The notes under the pieces were generated by a model. That model saw nothing but the letters and a program-made list of their open reading frames with translations, did no database searches and was not told the origin of the DNA. A stretch of DNA of 64,000 nt, taken from NCBI GenBank assembly GCA_947172415.1, contig OX359198.1, positions 465,401 to 529,400 on the forward strand, written 5' to 3'. The first letter of the stretch is position 1; each line of letters opens with the position of its first letter. Positions 36,960 through 49,909 of this stretch are shown here, piece after piece. Position numbers and translations under genes: made by a program. The DNA comes from Chondrosia reniformis. Lineage: Eukaryota > Porifera > Demospongiae > Chondrillida > Chondrillidae.

Positions 36960-37480
36960 AAATCGAACTAGATTGAACGTTTCAACCCATCTTCATCAGC
37001 AATAATGAGAAAAGCAAAATTAATAAAAAAAGCGACAGGAGTTGAAAATTGAATAAAATGTCAAAATGAAAGAAAACATTCTAGTATTAATTGATGGTAT
37101 GATGTCATTTGACATGCCTTGGTCCATATTAATGCATCTGCTGGTCTGGATGCACATAGCTTCTTGATCTTTCTTCTTATCTTGTGTTGTTCTCTCTGGA
37201 TTACTTCAGCATCTTCCCATTTGATGATGTGATCTGTTGTTTGCACACGTACAGCTATTGAGTTGTTTGTGTCACCTCTCCTGACTGATCTCCTATGCTC
37301 TGCTATTCTTTAATGAATGCTTTTTGGGGCGCTGTAGGCTTTTTTTAGTTTCTTCAATATATATACTCTTGGCCACATTAATTCACACGGGATCCTGTAA
37401 ATGACTCCCTTGGCTTGGTCTCTCATAGTAGTTGACAATGATATACATAGACATACATAGACATGCTTGTTCAATTTCAT
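36960..37480 (-). mobile_element. 3' fragment of a Penelope-like retroelement (GIY-YIG domain)
   Basis: Minus-strand translation contains GVIYRIPCEL near 37384-37409, then HRRSVRRGDTNNSIAVRV and IIKWEDAEVIQRE. This is the pattern of the GIY-YIG endonuclease end of Penelope-like elements. It is followed by gatgaagatgggttgaaacg near the 3' end, a sequence also seen in diverged form near 28310 and 35633. The fragment is broken and lacks the reverse transcriptase part. Confidence 0.65.
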
Positions 37481-37750
37481 ATAAATAAACAATCAATGCA
37501 CTCAGGTGTGCCTTATAGATTATATAAGCTTAATATATATCAACCTAGCATATACTCCATATGGATTGAAAGGTCATTTCTGTATGGACTAGTACTTTTT
37601 AAGTAGAATGTCAGATCATGTGATCTATGACTAATATGACAACTTTATATAATCTACAATACAAGGCAAGGTGACTTTATACAGGTACAGTGGCAGGGAA
37701 AAAATGACAATGGAGGTGATGATGTAAAGCAAATATAAAAATAGAAAAAA

Positions 37751-39018
37751 ATCATGCAGTGGAATTAGCAAACTAATAATAAAGAGTAATAGGAGGGGGG
37801 AAATGGGGGAGTCTACACAGATACATGTCATTGAAGAAAATTAGGCAAGCCATTTTGCAATTTCATCATGGGAATAAGTGTCTTTAGTGAAGAAACTGTT
37901 CAGGAGGTACTTTCAAAGGGAAGACTATACTAATTTGATTGGAGGTGGTGGCATGTAAACAGTGTATTGGAAGAACAGCCACCCCACCATCACCTTATGG
38001 ACTGGAATCCACTTTCAGGATTACTGAGACATATTTGAATAAGCTATGAATAAAATTTAACAAAACAGAGCTAATGGTATATACTACATGTATAAAATAT
38101 TAAATATATATTCCTTATATATATATATGTATACATTTAAAAATGATGTTAGAAGTAACACAGGATGGGTGTCAAAGTGTAGATGAGCTAAAAGCAAGTA
38201 CATACAGCCGTCTTCTACGTACAGTACCTTCAGTAAAGAGAACATACGAAAATAAATGGTAGACCAGTATGAAATTGCCAGAAATACCAGTCGTAGTGGT
38301 CTCAGCTTATGTTATACTGTTAAAACATCCATTCTCATAGTTAATCTTCGCGCAGAGTAGCTAAAGGCTCTAGATCACCTGTTTAACTTTTACATGAAAA
38401 ATAATCTTCAGGTGTGTATATACTTACCCTAGCTATTCCTTTTGTACAAATTAAAATTGTATGTTCACCCAGTTTGCATATGCATGCTGACTCAGTCACA
38501 TTTAAATTACAGTAGAGCCAAATTATATTATCTCATTGCAATATTCTCCTTGGTAGCCATTGGTCCACACCACCTAGACAAAGTGCAACCACAACTTCAT
38601 GATCATGTCTCCTTGACAAATGTAGAGTAGATATTTGCTGGTTGCTCTAGATTTGATGAGAATGTGGAAGTACATATTTGACATGAACACTAGCCGGATA
38701 TATAGTATGTAGTATAATCCTTCAAGAGGTTCAGTATATGTTGGAGATTGTGTAGGTACAAGTGTACTCACTTGTCTGAAGCTTGGGTGGGCTTCAGGTG
38801 GAGTGTTAAAAATTATATTGTCACAACAGTATATATTTGGTACTCTATTTCTTGGAATCATTTGGGTATCTACATACATATCTTCCCAAACTAACACTTT
38901 AACTGTTTTGTTTAATTATATTCATTGTTTATACTCCTACAGCATCCTACCTTTTTTGGGAACATATATGTAATATGTAGTACCATCCCTACTTCAACTA
39001 TCATACAAGGTGCGCTCA
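37751..39018 (+). repeat. Dispersed repeat R2, copy 2, with internal insertion
   Basis: Matches copy 1 at 37751-38140 and 38850-39018. About 480 bp (38165-38640) plus a shorter piece near 38690-38830 are present here but absent from copy 1. Confidence 0.75.
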
Positions 39019-39449
39019 AGCATAGAAGTGATTGATGTATATGGTTTAGTCAGTTACATTTCTGTATACCACTTCTGTGTGGTTAGCCTTATATACTATC
39101 ACATGATCTTGTTTGTTACTTTTTCTATGCTAGTCACTAGCTGTTGCAACACAGCTATTCCTACTTTATTTTTTAAATGTTTTATTTTACTTACATGCAT
39201 ATCTACACAACAGAATATAATTTTTGGGTTATATACGTATCATTAGTGAGCCTAACTGTAATATTCTTTTAAGAAAAGGAATAAAATTCCAATCATATTT
39301 GTCAATGATAAGGTTATATTTTAATGTGTGGCCTAAAGGAATGCCAGGTCATGTGATCTATGACTAATTCTGACAACTTGAGGAATATATACTTATATAA
39401 GTCCACAGTTTTTGTGAGTATAGTCACTTTTCCACGCAATTTTGTGAGT

Positions 39450-40742
39450 ATGGCAGCTCAATCACCATGGGAGCAAAATATGAAAGCAATCAAGGATTTA
39501 TATGACTCAATATCAACACTAAAAAGGCATAAGGATTTCCTAAGGTGTAGCAAACATGTAAGAGCAGTCGCGATTTTTGACGAAAGGTAAGAGTTAAAAA
39601 GTATATATAAACCACTTTTGGATGGAACATGCAAGAATCATAATGTTTAACAGTTCCTCTTATTTTTATTCCCTTGCAGGTTAATGCCAGAAAACTATCA
39701 ACTTTCTTTTAATCTAGGAAGATTGGTAGATTTTATAACCGAAGAGAGAAAGATTAGGTCCAAGTTTACTCCAGGACGAGTTAAACCCTTGAATCGTATA
39801 ATTGAGGCCCTAATAAAAAATTTAAAGAACGGCCGTGATCATTGTATTAACATTGGAATTCTGTTGGGAGATGATTTGATGTCTGTTAGTGAAGTTGATG
39901 ACTCTTGTGGTTTGCTATCTAGACTAAATCCAAAACCAACTGCAGTTCGGTATATTGGCATAGGTGCTGGCGTAGGTGCTTTAATAGGTACTATTATAGG
40001 TGTTGTTACCTCAGCTCCAGCAGCTCCAGTAACTGGAGGAGGTAGTGTAGTGGTTGGTGGAACAATTGGTGGAAGCAGTGGTGCAAAAGTTGGTATAAAC
40101 GTTGGTGGTGTAGTTGGTGGATTAATAGGTGCTGCTTTAGGTGGTGGTATAGGATATATGAGCTATTCCTCTATCAAAGAGGATGTTAAAGCTAAAGTCA
40201 AGGCACTTCAACTAGAAATGGGCAAAGTAAAAGGACTGCTGATACACATACAGTTACAATTAAAGTCATGCATAGCAGAAATAAAAGCTGCCCTGAATGA
40301 AGAAGATAACTATGAAATCGATAAGGCACTTCAACAATATGATAGGGTAATGGTAGACCTTAACAACATTGCCAAATTTTTAGCTAGCCTACCAAGAGGT
40401 CAACAATCCATTCAGTGCCAAATTCCAAATAATACAGAAAATCCCAATACAGCTTCTGCTACAGCTACTGCTACAGCTACTGCTACTGCTACAGCTACTG
40501 CTACAGCTACTGCTACAGCTACTGCTACAGCTACTGCTACAGCTACTGCTACAGCTACACAATCTACTCCTGATTCAGAAGATATTATCTCTATTCCTGA
40601 TACAGAAGATATTATCTCTATTCCTGATACAGAAGATATTATCTCTATTCCTGATACAGAAGATTCTGAAGATAGTCACAATACAGAAAATTCTGAAGAA
40701 TTTTTCATTGAAGAACAAATCGCACCCATTTATGATGACTAG
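39450..40742 (+). CDS. Coiled-coil / glycine-zipper membrane protein B with C-terminal repeats
   Basis: Function not recognised. Exons 39450-39586 and 39680-40742 encode 399 residues; the junction gives DER|LMPENYQ. Residues 1-130 are a charged helical region. A glycine-rich hydrophobic stretch follows at about 138-210 (YIGIGAGVGALIGTIIGVV, then GGSVVVGGTIGGSSGAKVG, then VGGVVGGLIGAALGGGIGYM). Next comes a coiled coil (IKEDVKAKVKALQLEMGKVK onward), about 18 Ala-Thr dipeptides, three copies of the nine-residue unit DTEDIISIP, and an acidic tail ending IAPIYDD. There is no signal peptide. It shares domain order, a two-exon structure and glycine spacing with protein A (25164-26522), suggesting one family. 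A pore- or membrane-inserting role is a guess from layout. Confidence 0.85.
40455..40667 (+). repeat. Coding microsatellite and 27 bp repeat in protein B
   Basis: An (acagctactgct) tract encodes poly(Ala-Thr). Three 27 bp units follow (gatacagaagatattatctc plus tattcct). Both periods are multiples of three, so length change would keep the frame. Confidence 0.95.
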
Positions 40743-43700
40743 TATTCAAAAATACATACACATAAACACATTCACACATAACTATCAGCCCAATTAGTTT
40801 CACATGTAACCTGTTACTTTTGACTCTACTTGCAATTGTACGTATTGAATGTATCAATTATTTACTCTGTTTGTATTCTGTAAAAGCAATAAATATTGCA
40901 AGATTGATTTGCTTGCTTGATCTAATTATGATGATAAAGAGCAACCTATCTGATCTAGAAAGTTAAAGATTTCAAGGCTAAGAATGGTGATATAATAAAA
41001 AGACAAGGCTTAATTATAATGTCCCAAAGATCCTTAACAGAGTTAACTAGCAGCTATGACAAATTATGTATAACAATACAATCATTGTCCAATGTACAGT
41101 CAGTCCAATACAACAATGTACACTTACATTAAAGTCATGTTCTGTGAGACATACTTAACTGCGTGATAATCTCAATGTCAAGTTTGCTGGAAGTCAAATA
41201 CGTCAGATTTCATTACATTCACACAAACATACATGCATGGCTACTATGGTTGGTTATGGACCATTTTGAAACTTGCACACATGAAAGGATGAAGTCTATA
41301 ATACAAAGCATTGGAAACCACAAAATGTCCTTGCGACCAGAACCACAAATCAATCAAATCAACAGAGTTACACATGTAATACATGGTGTTAGGATAGGAA
41401 AAGCATAATTATAGAATAATAAGAAAAATAGTACTGCTACAGGTTACCTATTACTTTGGTTTAAAAATTGGATTCACAATACTGCTTATGACACAATGGG
41501 ACCTCCAGTACACATACGTATAGTGACTTGTTATATACATACATACAAAATGGAGTCCCCTATTGATGTACTTGATTCATTCAAAGTGAATTTAATATAC
41601 TGTATCATGCAAGCAGTATTCATTGGTTATTAAAAACCACATCCTCTAAGTTCCCTCATTGAGAGATGATGTAAATAACTATATATATATAGGCCCCCAA
41701 TAGGTATTTCCTGGGACTATATAGTAGGTGGAGTAGGAGTATCAAACTATATAAGCAATGAATATAATTTAACAAAACAATAAAGTGTTACCTAGAGAAG
41801 TGACTAGTAATAGAACCAAATAGAGTATACTCAATGATTACAAGAAATTACCTGGTAGTCACATGTAAACTGTTTGTTATTACAAAAATAACATTCCATG
41901 GACCACCCAAGCTTTCAGACAAGTGACTACACTTGTACAAACAGTGTCTATATGGTATAATAGCAAGAAAATATTTCAATTAGCTTCTTTGATGTACCTA
42001 TATATAAACAAGCAGAATAAAAACATTAAAAAAATGAAATTAGAAGTAGGGATGGCCCATGCAACAAATGGAAAAAGTAGCAAAACAAGACAGTGACCAT
42101 GTGATAAGGCACACTGAAATTTAAGTGACTTAACCATACACATAACATACATACCATGGAACTGGTTGCTATGGTAACACTTCATTTGATTTTGTTAGGG
42201 ATGAAACTGGTCTGTGGAAAGAGAAAGTAAATGTACATTTTTACAAATATATAGTTATACTCCGCATGGATATAAGGCTTACAGATCCTAGGGACATTGT
42301 GGACAGAGGAATCTATTCAAAATGTGTGGTAATATGGACAGGAATATGAGAACAATCTCAACCAAACAAAGAGGACTGCAGAGCTTAGGAAGGAAACTGG
42401 CTTACATAGAAGACAAACATGAAAAAGAACAATCAAATAATCTATAACTTACTGTACTGTAGGTACACATTTGCTTTAGACACCAGAATTACAGATCTAT
42501 ATCATAGAAAGGCTGCACATCAATTTGTTTGATCTATATATTTCACTAACTCAAACTTAAACTAAACATTTACTTGTAACAAGAGAAACATGAACAATGT
42601 CTACATGCAGATAAGGCAAAGTGGCAAGTTGGATGGAGAATTACGTAAGTATTCATCCATTATAATCAGTAAATTTATACTTGTACATACACTGTCTCCT
42701 GATCTTCAAACACTCTATAATTGGCTACTCCTATAACTTAATTTTGGTACCATTCCTAATTTGGTAATAGGCTATTACCATCATAATAGTTTAGAAACTT
42801 GATTTGTAAGTTATTTTAAAAACATCAATTATTCTACAGATGTAAGTTGACAGCCATTGAGAGGAATTAGATAATAGGCAACATGAACCCATGTACTATA
42901 CACAACCTAATAGCAATAACAACAACATCTAGAAAAATGGGAGTTAATTGCACTAAGCAAAGGTAATAACGGAAAATAGATAATCACTGGAAAAATCACA
43001 CATGTACATGCACATGCATGAAGAGGAATATCCTCCTAAAGTCAGTTGCTACTGTTAACATGTACAGATACACAGTCATAGAAGTTACATTATCTATTTA
43101 CATTTGAAAAGATATAGTCTATTGTATACGTAAGTTAAATGAAACATTCAATTCAAAAAATGAAGTTAGATGTAGGGATGGCAGTGCTGGAACAGTGACT
43201 AGCACATCTTGAAAAAGAAACAAAACAAGGTTATGCAATAGGGTGCTGACCATATACAGAAAGTAAGTGATTTATATAACTATACTCATCACTTCTCTAG
43301 TAGTTCTAGTCTGACACAATTACCATAGCAACACCTAAAAACAACATTGTCATAGTAACAGCTGTAATGGCTAGTTTTTGAATCATTGTGATAACTTAGT
43401 AATTAGCTGGGCAGGACTTGTTATATACACAATTGCAATACACAGACACTCAGAAATTCAAATGTGTATTCTTACTCAATATTTGTGCTTTATAAAGTGT
43501 CTACAGTACATAAAGATTAATTTATAAAGTGAATATGTTTAGTTAAGACATTGGTTGCCATATAGCTCAAAACTCACTCTCATAACATAGCATATAACAG
43601 CATCTTCATCCACCGTTATATAATCCAACAGTTATATTTCTGAAAAGACAAGGGAAAAAGGGGAAAACATTTCACATATCAAATAGAAACATTGTCAATA

Positions 43701-45380
43701 TTTAAAGGCAAATACAAGTTGCAAGTGTGAGACAATTGCAAGTACATATATGTAGAAGGAAATGAAACAATCCTTGTTATAATTTCCTGATCATGATGGC
43801 TGCCATTTTAATCAATCTACAAACTTACATAATGTAGATGCATATAGCTCTCTTTTTCAATTGTCGTGCCAATTCACATTAGATTGATGTACATGTGATC
43901 TTGCTCATTTGCACGATTATGAAAAATCTAAATGTTTAGGTAACAGACAGTGATGACTGATGTAAGCCAATTCATGAGCTTGTGCTAACTGGTCCCTATG
44001 GATACTTTAGAAGAGTAAAAACAACATTGTCATAGTAACAGCTGTAATGGCTAGTTTTTGAATCAGAGTGATAACTTAGTAAATAGCTGGGCAGGACTTG
44101 TCATAGACACTCATCTAAGTAGCTACAGAAATAAGTAAATTTCTGAACTAGTTTTACAATTTACCTACTGACTAATATCAAAGGCAATAAATTTAATAAT
44201 CTTATTCAAAGGGATTATACAGCAAACTGATCTATAGGATACAGAGAACCTGGTAAGCATGTACTACACACCTACTCCAACAGAACGATGGAAGCTGGGA
44301 GTTACTAGTTACTAGGGACTGGTAGACATGCTAAATATGGTAGTCCCATTGAAGAGATGTAGTTTACAGTTGTTATACTCACTTCTCATTCCATCCAAAT
44401 GATCTGATACTTTCTTTCCCACCTGAATGGGTTAAGCCATTAATTGCAGATAAAAATTTTAGTATATGATCCCATTCCACCAAGTCCTTTTTACTTAATT
44501 GGACATGTTGCTAGGTAACAAGTACTGACATTTCCATTTCCATATTCTTCTGCAAATAGATACAGTAAATAAAGTATAGGCTGCACAATAATCCATACTA
44601 CTTGTGTTAGCTTTACAACACACATTTTAAAAAGTCTCACAAGTAAGTATTCTTACATGAGGTAAAGATGCTGATTAATATGTTAATCATAACATTGTAG
44701 ATTTCATTTAAAGCGGCTATATAGTTTGTCTGATTCTCTAAACAAGATAACCTACCAATCAGTGTCATGTACAACGCCAAACTATGCAATTGAGCGCTTC
44801 CAGATCAGTAGCAACGGCCATTTTTGGTATAAAAATTTGATTGAGCAACAAAACAGGGTAAAAACAGTGAGTTATAAGCACCATTTGTTGGAGTACGTAT
44901 AGCTAAAGGTGCAAAATCGGATACGTTTGTGCACATAATAAAGATATACGCGAAGTACAATCACTCGAAGTCTTTCATTGTTTAATAGTACCTTTAGAGG
45001 AATTTGTGATTCTTTTAAAGAAATTTATTTGTATCCTTGATTCTCAATGTCATGTGTTGTACATGAAACATGCCGCTTGACATATGTCAATTAATGAGCT
45101 TCTGCATATGTTTAAAATTAATGATTACTGCTGAAACAATTAGCGGTTCATTAAGATATCGATAGCTTGCTTATTAATTAAACACTGGACATGCTATAAT
45201 TGTTTTCAAGTCCGAGGCTCAATAGCAATAATAATTTGCTAAATAGGCCGGGTCATGTACTACATGTCATCTATTGTTCTCGTACATGTTGTCTATTGTT
45301 TCCGAACATGATCTCGAAAACAAACAACAAAATTTTGGTTCAACAATTTTCCGCCAAGTTCACGATGCTTCCCGCCGACA
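40743..45380. other. Long AT-rich region without a confident gene
   Basis: Holds inverted R2 pieces (about 41745-42200 and 43140-43260). A 90 bp segment (acaacattgtcatagtaacag onward) occurs twice, at 43343-43425 and 44020-44105. On the minus strand some splice-like segments occur: ATG near 44811, a 40 nt segment at 44391-44428 reading VGKKVSDHLDGMR between a good acceptor and donor, and one near 43560-43640. They do not assemble into a long frame. A non-coding or very short-frame spliced transcript is possible. Confidence 0.4.
41745..42200 (-). repeat. Dispersed repeat R2, inverted copy 3
   Basis: The reverse complement contains atctcttgtaatcatt-like, aacactttattgttttgtt and attatattcattgctt blocks, and the acttgtctgaaagcttgggtgg block that matches 38760-38800. 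Confidence 0.55.
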
Positions 45381-46257
45381 ATTTCTTATAAATAGTTGAG
45401 AAATTTTTCAGTCTTTGGCCTCCGGGCTATCAACTCTGGAGGTCTACTTTGGTGTGGATCGATGCGAAAACCATGATTGGAGCACGAGTCATGGTACATG
45501 CCTATCCGAAGGGTCATCGGTGTTCGTATAGTGGGGTGGTCTCTCTATCATGGGTTAGTGCCTGGAGATGTATCTCACTATTAATCTTGCTTGTGTGTTT
45601 AAATTGGCACTTGCGGATTCTTGCTATACGACCCGTACCTGGAGGTTGGTGTGGTCCAGTGCCACTACGTAGTCGGTCAGGAAGCTATTGTAGGCTGCCA
45701 CATCAGGTTGGTTTGGAAGACATTTGCATTTGCATTTGGAATTTTACATGCGCATGTGCTCAATGTTTATGTCCATATGCTGGTAATTATATATTCTCTA
45801 ATTCTTTTCTCATAGTTCATCGATGGGTCCCTACTCTAAAGCAACCTGGCCGATCCCAATGAGCTAAAGTCTGTGTACAGTGCTCTCAAGCTGCGTTGTG
45901 TGCACATGATGATTCTCATTGGTGGGAGTTTGTGGTCCGCCAGGGTCGGGCTTGTTCTGTCCGTAGCGTGAGGCAGTGCAAGACTAGTAACTGGTCACAG
46001 GTCGGTCAGGTACGCCGGACCGTTCCCGAGCAACTTCTCTTACGACGCCAGTAGTGGAAGTGTCAAACAGAGTTGAGAAACCGGAGGCCTTTTGGGGCAC
46101 GAAGTACTTCCACCTCCTCGTGGTGTGTCCTGGGGTCACCTTTACTACACTCAGTAAAGTGATGCGAAGCGAAGTACAACAGCAACAATCCAGTAACCAC
46201 TCAAACAAAGCCAAGATGAAGAACTACTTTGAAAACCTATTTGAACATTTTTTTTAA
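45381..46257 (+). other. GC-richer island with possible but unrecognised coding sequence
   Basis: Base composition is near 50 percent GC, against about one-third in its surroundings. Open frames cover 45449-45862 (137 codons) and 46054-46257 (67 codons), the second ending FENLFEHFF. A cysteine/histidine-rich stretch (VQCSQAALCAHDDSHWW) lies at about 45878-45930. I cannot link these into one credible model or name a family. A decayed mobile element or horizontally acquired piece is possible. Confidence 0.35.
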
Positions 46258-47325
46258 AATTATTATAAGTATTGTATATTTTAGAATTGTCAAACATAAC
46301 TGATTTTGTCCAATTGGTGCATGAATTCATAATGCCTAGCTATCAACACATTCAGTATACTCTTGTAAATCATTGCATAACGCTTACTCTGATGTAAGAA
46401 GTATTGCGTAACATATGTTGTGCATATACAAAATGACTCCTGGGAGGCCCACAATCAAGATAGTAAAGTTTGCAATTTTTATGTGATAATCTCAATGTCT
46501 CACTGTCAAGTGTTTGCTGGTAGCAGAAGTGCATTTGATGATGTCCATCTTTATACAGTGCAGTTACTAAAATTTGCAATATTTGTTATTTTAATCTGAT
46601 TATAATTGCCTCTGGAATCAGAGCATTTTATAACTTGCCTGTGTATATATGGTACTTGATTTACATGTGGTACATAAGACCCCTAGATTTGGCATCAAAC
46701 CTATCATCTATAGAGCTTGCTATATAGAGTAAAGAATTTGTATTATACGTATGTATGATAATCACTATTGGTGACCATGTACGTGTGACTATGGCAGGTG
46801 TTACCAGTCAATATTTTCCTATTAAGTCTTCTATAATTTGGTGAATGACCCTAATTTAGTGGCTTATTAACCTGTGATTAATGATGCACCTTTCACAACC
46901 TTGTATTTCCCTCTCAATCAAGAGGGTAGAATGACACAAGTGGTTTTATATATTATATTATATGATATGGAATAATAAACTTGTACATGTACATGTATAT
47001 ATATGGTTTTCTCTTTTAATATTTATTGGTCTATTGGCCTAAAATAGAAGGTGTTCCTATGTGTACATTAGTACACAATTTAAAGTATGTATATTAGATA
47101 TCTATAACACTCGAGTTCTTTCAATTAGTCTTTCCGAGTGTGAAAGGACCAATTGCAGGTTAATTAATAAACATCTACATATATTTCCTAACCACAAGTA
47201 CATGTACAAAGGGCAATCTTTGGCTATAAATACACTTCTGCTGGCCATCCTTATTACCTCTGCTGCGAACAGAAACAATACAGTTCCTATTGAAGCAACC
47301 GGATATCAAAAAAGATTATTTGAAG
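46258..47325. other. AT-rich intergenic region
   Basis: A segment near 46480-46520 (gtgataatctcaatgtc) recurs near 41163; otherwise no feature recognised. Confidence 0.5.
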
Positions 47326-49909
47326 ATGTTGGCTCTAATGCTCCTGCTCTGTTTCCATGGTTTAGATACAAGTATTGGCGCTCAGTGTAATGTCATTCCT
47401 TCACTGATGTTTGCTAACTATCATGTCGATGCTGCAAAATGGAATGTTACTATTGTTTGGAGTGAGATGGAACGCAAGTGTGACAGTGTTGTCATGAAAT
47501 CTGCAATCAATAAAGGCCTTGAAGACATGAAGACGGTTGATGTTCAAATTTGTGAGACCTTTAATACTATAGCTTGCATGTATACATACATATATGTGTG
47601 TGTGTGTGTGCGTGTGCTATATATATATATATCTCTATATCTCTATATGTATGTGTATACATATACGTAGTACCTACATTCTTTGATCATCAGCTTGACT
47701 TGGTGCCTTGAATCACCATCAGTAATATAGTTATACTCATTTCATGTTTATTCAAAAAGGAATTGTGATAAATCTTTGTAGCTCAGTTATATTCAGCTCT
47801 CCCGGTCCCAGGTTCCATTTCCAGATATTCACTTTTTTGTTTTTTCCTCTTTTATGATGTTTGAGAATGTCTACTTGTGGTTTGATTATCACCTCAATTG
47901 TACATGTACTGCATGTATTATGACTATATGTACACACTATATATATATATATATATATATACTTAATAGGTGATGGAATCTTCTGCACTTTTGAAGCTCT
48001 CAATTCATATTGTCCTGAAGATCGTCAGACATATCTAAAGTTCCATTCGATTGATCCATGTTACAAAGATGGCTGCAAATTTACTACAGAAGTTGTATCA
48101 TGTGAGTTGTATGTATAATTATTATATATATAATTGCTCCTTAATTTTAAAAATACATATACTCATGATCAGCCATGCATGATTGTATGTACTAAATACA
48201 ATATTTATTAACTTGCTATTTATGCAGTGCAATATTTAACTGAACTGTATTCAAATCCTTGTGATGAAGTTTGGCAGAATGGAAGCTTGGTGTCTGGTAA
48301 AGATAGAGAATATAATCCATGTGGACAGACAGAGGTTTGCTTATCTGACTTCACCAGAATACTCAAACCAGACACAAAAACATCAGGTTGCTTCTGTAAA
48401 TCAGGGATTGAAAACCAGTTTGGTTACTGTGTTGATGAGTGCTTGGGAGGATGGCCTCCATATCCATTAAATATTGGTAATTAAGCTTGTAGAATATTAT
48501 GCACATACATATACATTGCATTCTTTATTATATTTATATTTTTAGCTTTGCAAAACTGATAGTCTATATATTAGCTATATATAGGTTGAGTTAACACAAA
48601 ATATTCAACTGAACTATATGCATATACATATACATGCAGTACATAATTTCTTCCATCAGCATGCATACATGTGTTTGCTCTTAAGCTTCTTAATCATTTA
48701 TGTGCATATATTTCAATAATACAAAATTTTACAGTTGCAACATCAGATTGTGAAAGTGAAGAAGTAATTGTTGCATTTCTGGCTGAAAAACAGAGAAAAT
48801 ATTCATATTCAATATTTCATGGTGGAAAATCTATTGAAAGTAGGCAGGCATAAGTTTTATATAACCATACTAAATTTATAATGTTCCATTTGAATGCATA
48901 TATATATACAATACAAGTTACTGTGGTAATCTATATATTTATATGTATGTACATGTAGATAAAAATCTTCACATTGATGTCGACAGCACTAGTCCGAGAG
49001 TATATGTAAGGTCACCTTTCAGAAAATCTCATCTTGGAGTTGGAATATATAACACTTCAATTACTGATATCTCTGCCAACCATTCAGAAATGGCTCCATT
49101 TGCCGTGACCTATGGTATTATGATATATATTGTAGTGTGTTTGCTAAATGATATTTAAATTTTTGATTATAGGCTACATTAGATGTGTTAATAATATCAA
49201 TATATATAGTTGTTGATTTTTCTCCTTTCATGGCTATAAAATGTAGAAGAGAAAGCATCATTTTCTGAAGGAGATGGAACACTATATGTATATGCCTATC
49301 CTCTAGAAGATGCAGCTATAATCATGTTTTCCGTTGATGCAAATGTCACTTATAGCTGCAAGCTTGAAAGTGATCCGAGCTTTTTGCCATGTAAGCAATT
49401 CCTTTTCAATAACTGTTTCTATATACAGGGACGAGAGAGGCATGTTTTGCTTCGAGTGGTTTATATCAAGTAGCCACTATATGTGATCATCTTCCTGTTT
49501 TCAAGCCTTTTTGTGATTTATTATCTCCAGCTAGCATGCAGTACCTTTCTCATGCACTATGTGTAGTACTTTTTAGTGCTTTTATAATATATACATTTAT
49601 AGACAGAAGCAAACAACTACTTGATGTATATGTTAACTGGGTTACTTTGTAAATTTACAGTACATTTCCTGTATTTTCATCTAAAACTCTCTTTAGGTTT
49701 AGTTCCCCTATAGGCTCTTTTTACAGAATAGGCATATAGCATGTAGGAAAATGGTATCTTAGATTTTTCATTTGATTCCTCCAGGTTCTAGTCCATACAT
49801 TGTGAGAAAAGGTGATGGAGTAGATGGACTTTTGGAATTTACCATCCTTGCATACAAAGATGGTATCCCGTATCCCGTGGGAGACGACAGTTTCAATATC
49901 AGAGTATAA
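47326..49909 (+). CDS. Secreted cysteine-rich protein, seven exons, all introns phase 1
   Basis: Family not recognised. Exons 47326-47551, 47970-48101, 48228-48476, 48735-48839, 48959-49114, 49247-49390 and 49785-49909 encode 378 residues. A signal peptide (MLALMLLLCFHGLDTSIGA) precedes QCNVIPSLMF. Exon 3 encodes a cysteine-rich domain (NPCDEVW, NPCGQTEVC, GCFCKSGIENQFGYCVDEC) with the spacing of a trypsin-inhibitor-like (TIL) or EGF-like module. Exons 4-7 look beta-rich and carry N-glycosylation sites (NTS, NHS, NVT). All six introns interrupt codons after base one, so every internal exon is symmetric and could be skipped or shuffled in frame. The start is chosen for its signal peptide; an upstream non-coding exon is possible. 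A role in defence, matrix or protease inhibition would be inference. Confidence 0.82.
47941..47962 (+). repeat. (TA)n directly before exon 2 of the secreted gene
   Basis: Twenty-two bases of alternating at end just before the acceptor acttaatag. Confidence 0.9.

Larger units (their letters stand above)
36525..39449. other. Intergenic region, repeats only
   Basis: Holds the right flanking duplicate of the SerRS exon, the Penelope-like fragment and R2 copy 2; no host gene seen. Confidence 0.6.

Noticed and set aside
42285-42320. Minus-strand VHNVP-like stretch as a BOLA exon
   Set aside because: It lies downstream of the final BOLA1 exon in transcript order; the true exon with [14 protein letters not shown] is at 59972-60023.
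47061-47390. 109-codon frame overlapping the first exon of the secreted gene
   Set aside because: The other frame carries the signal peptide and joins six further exons in phase.
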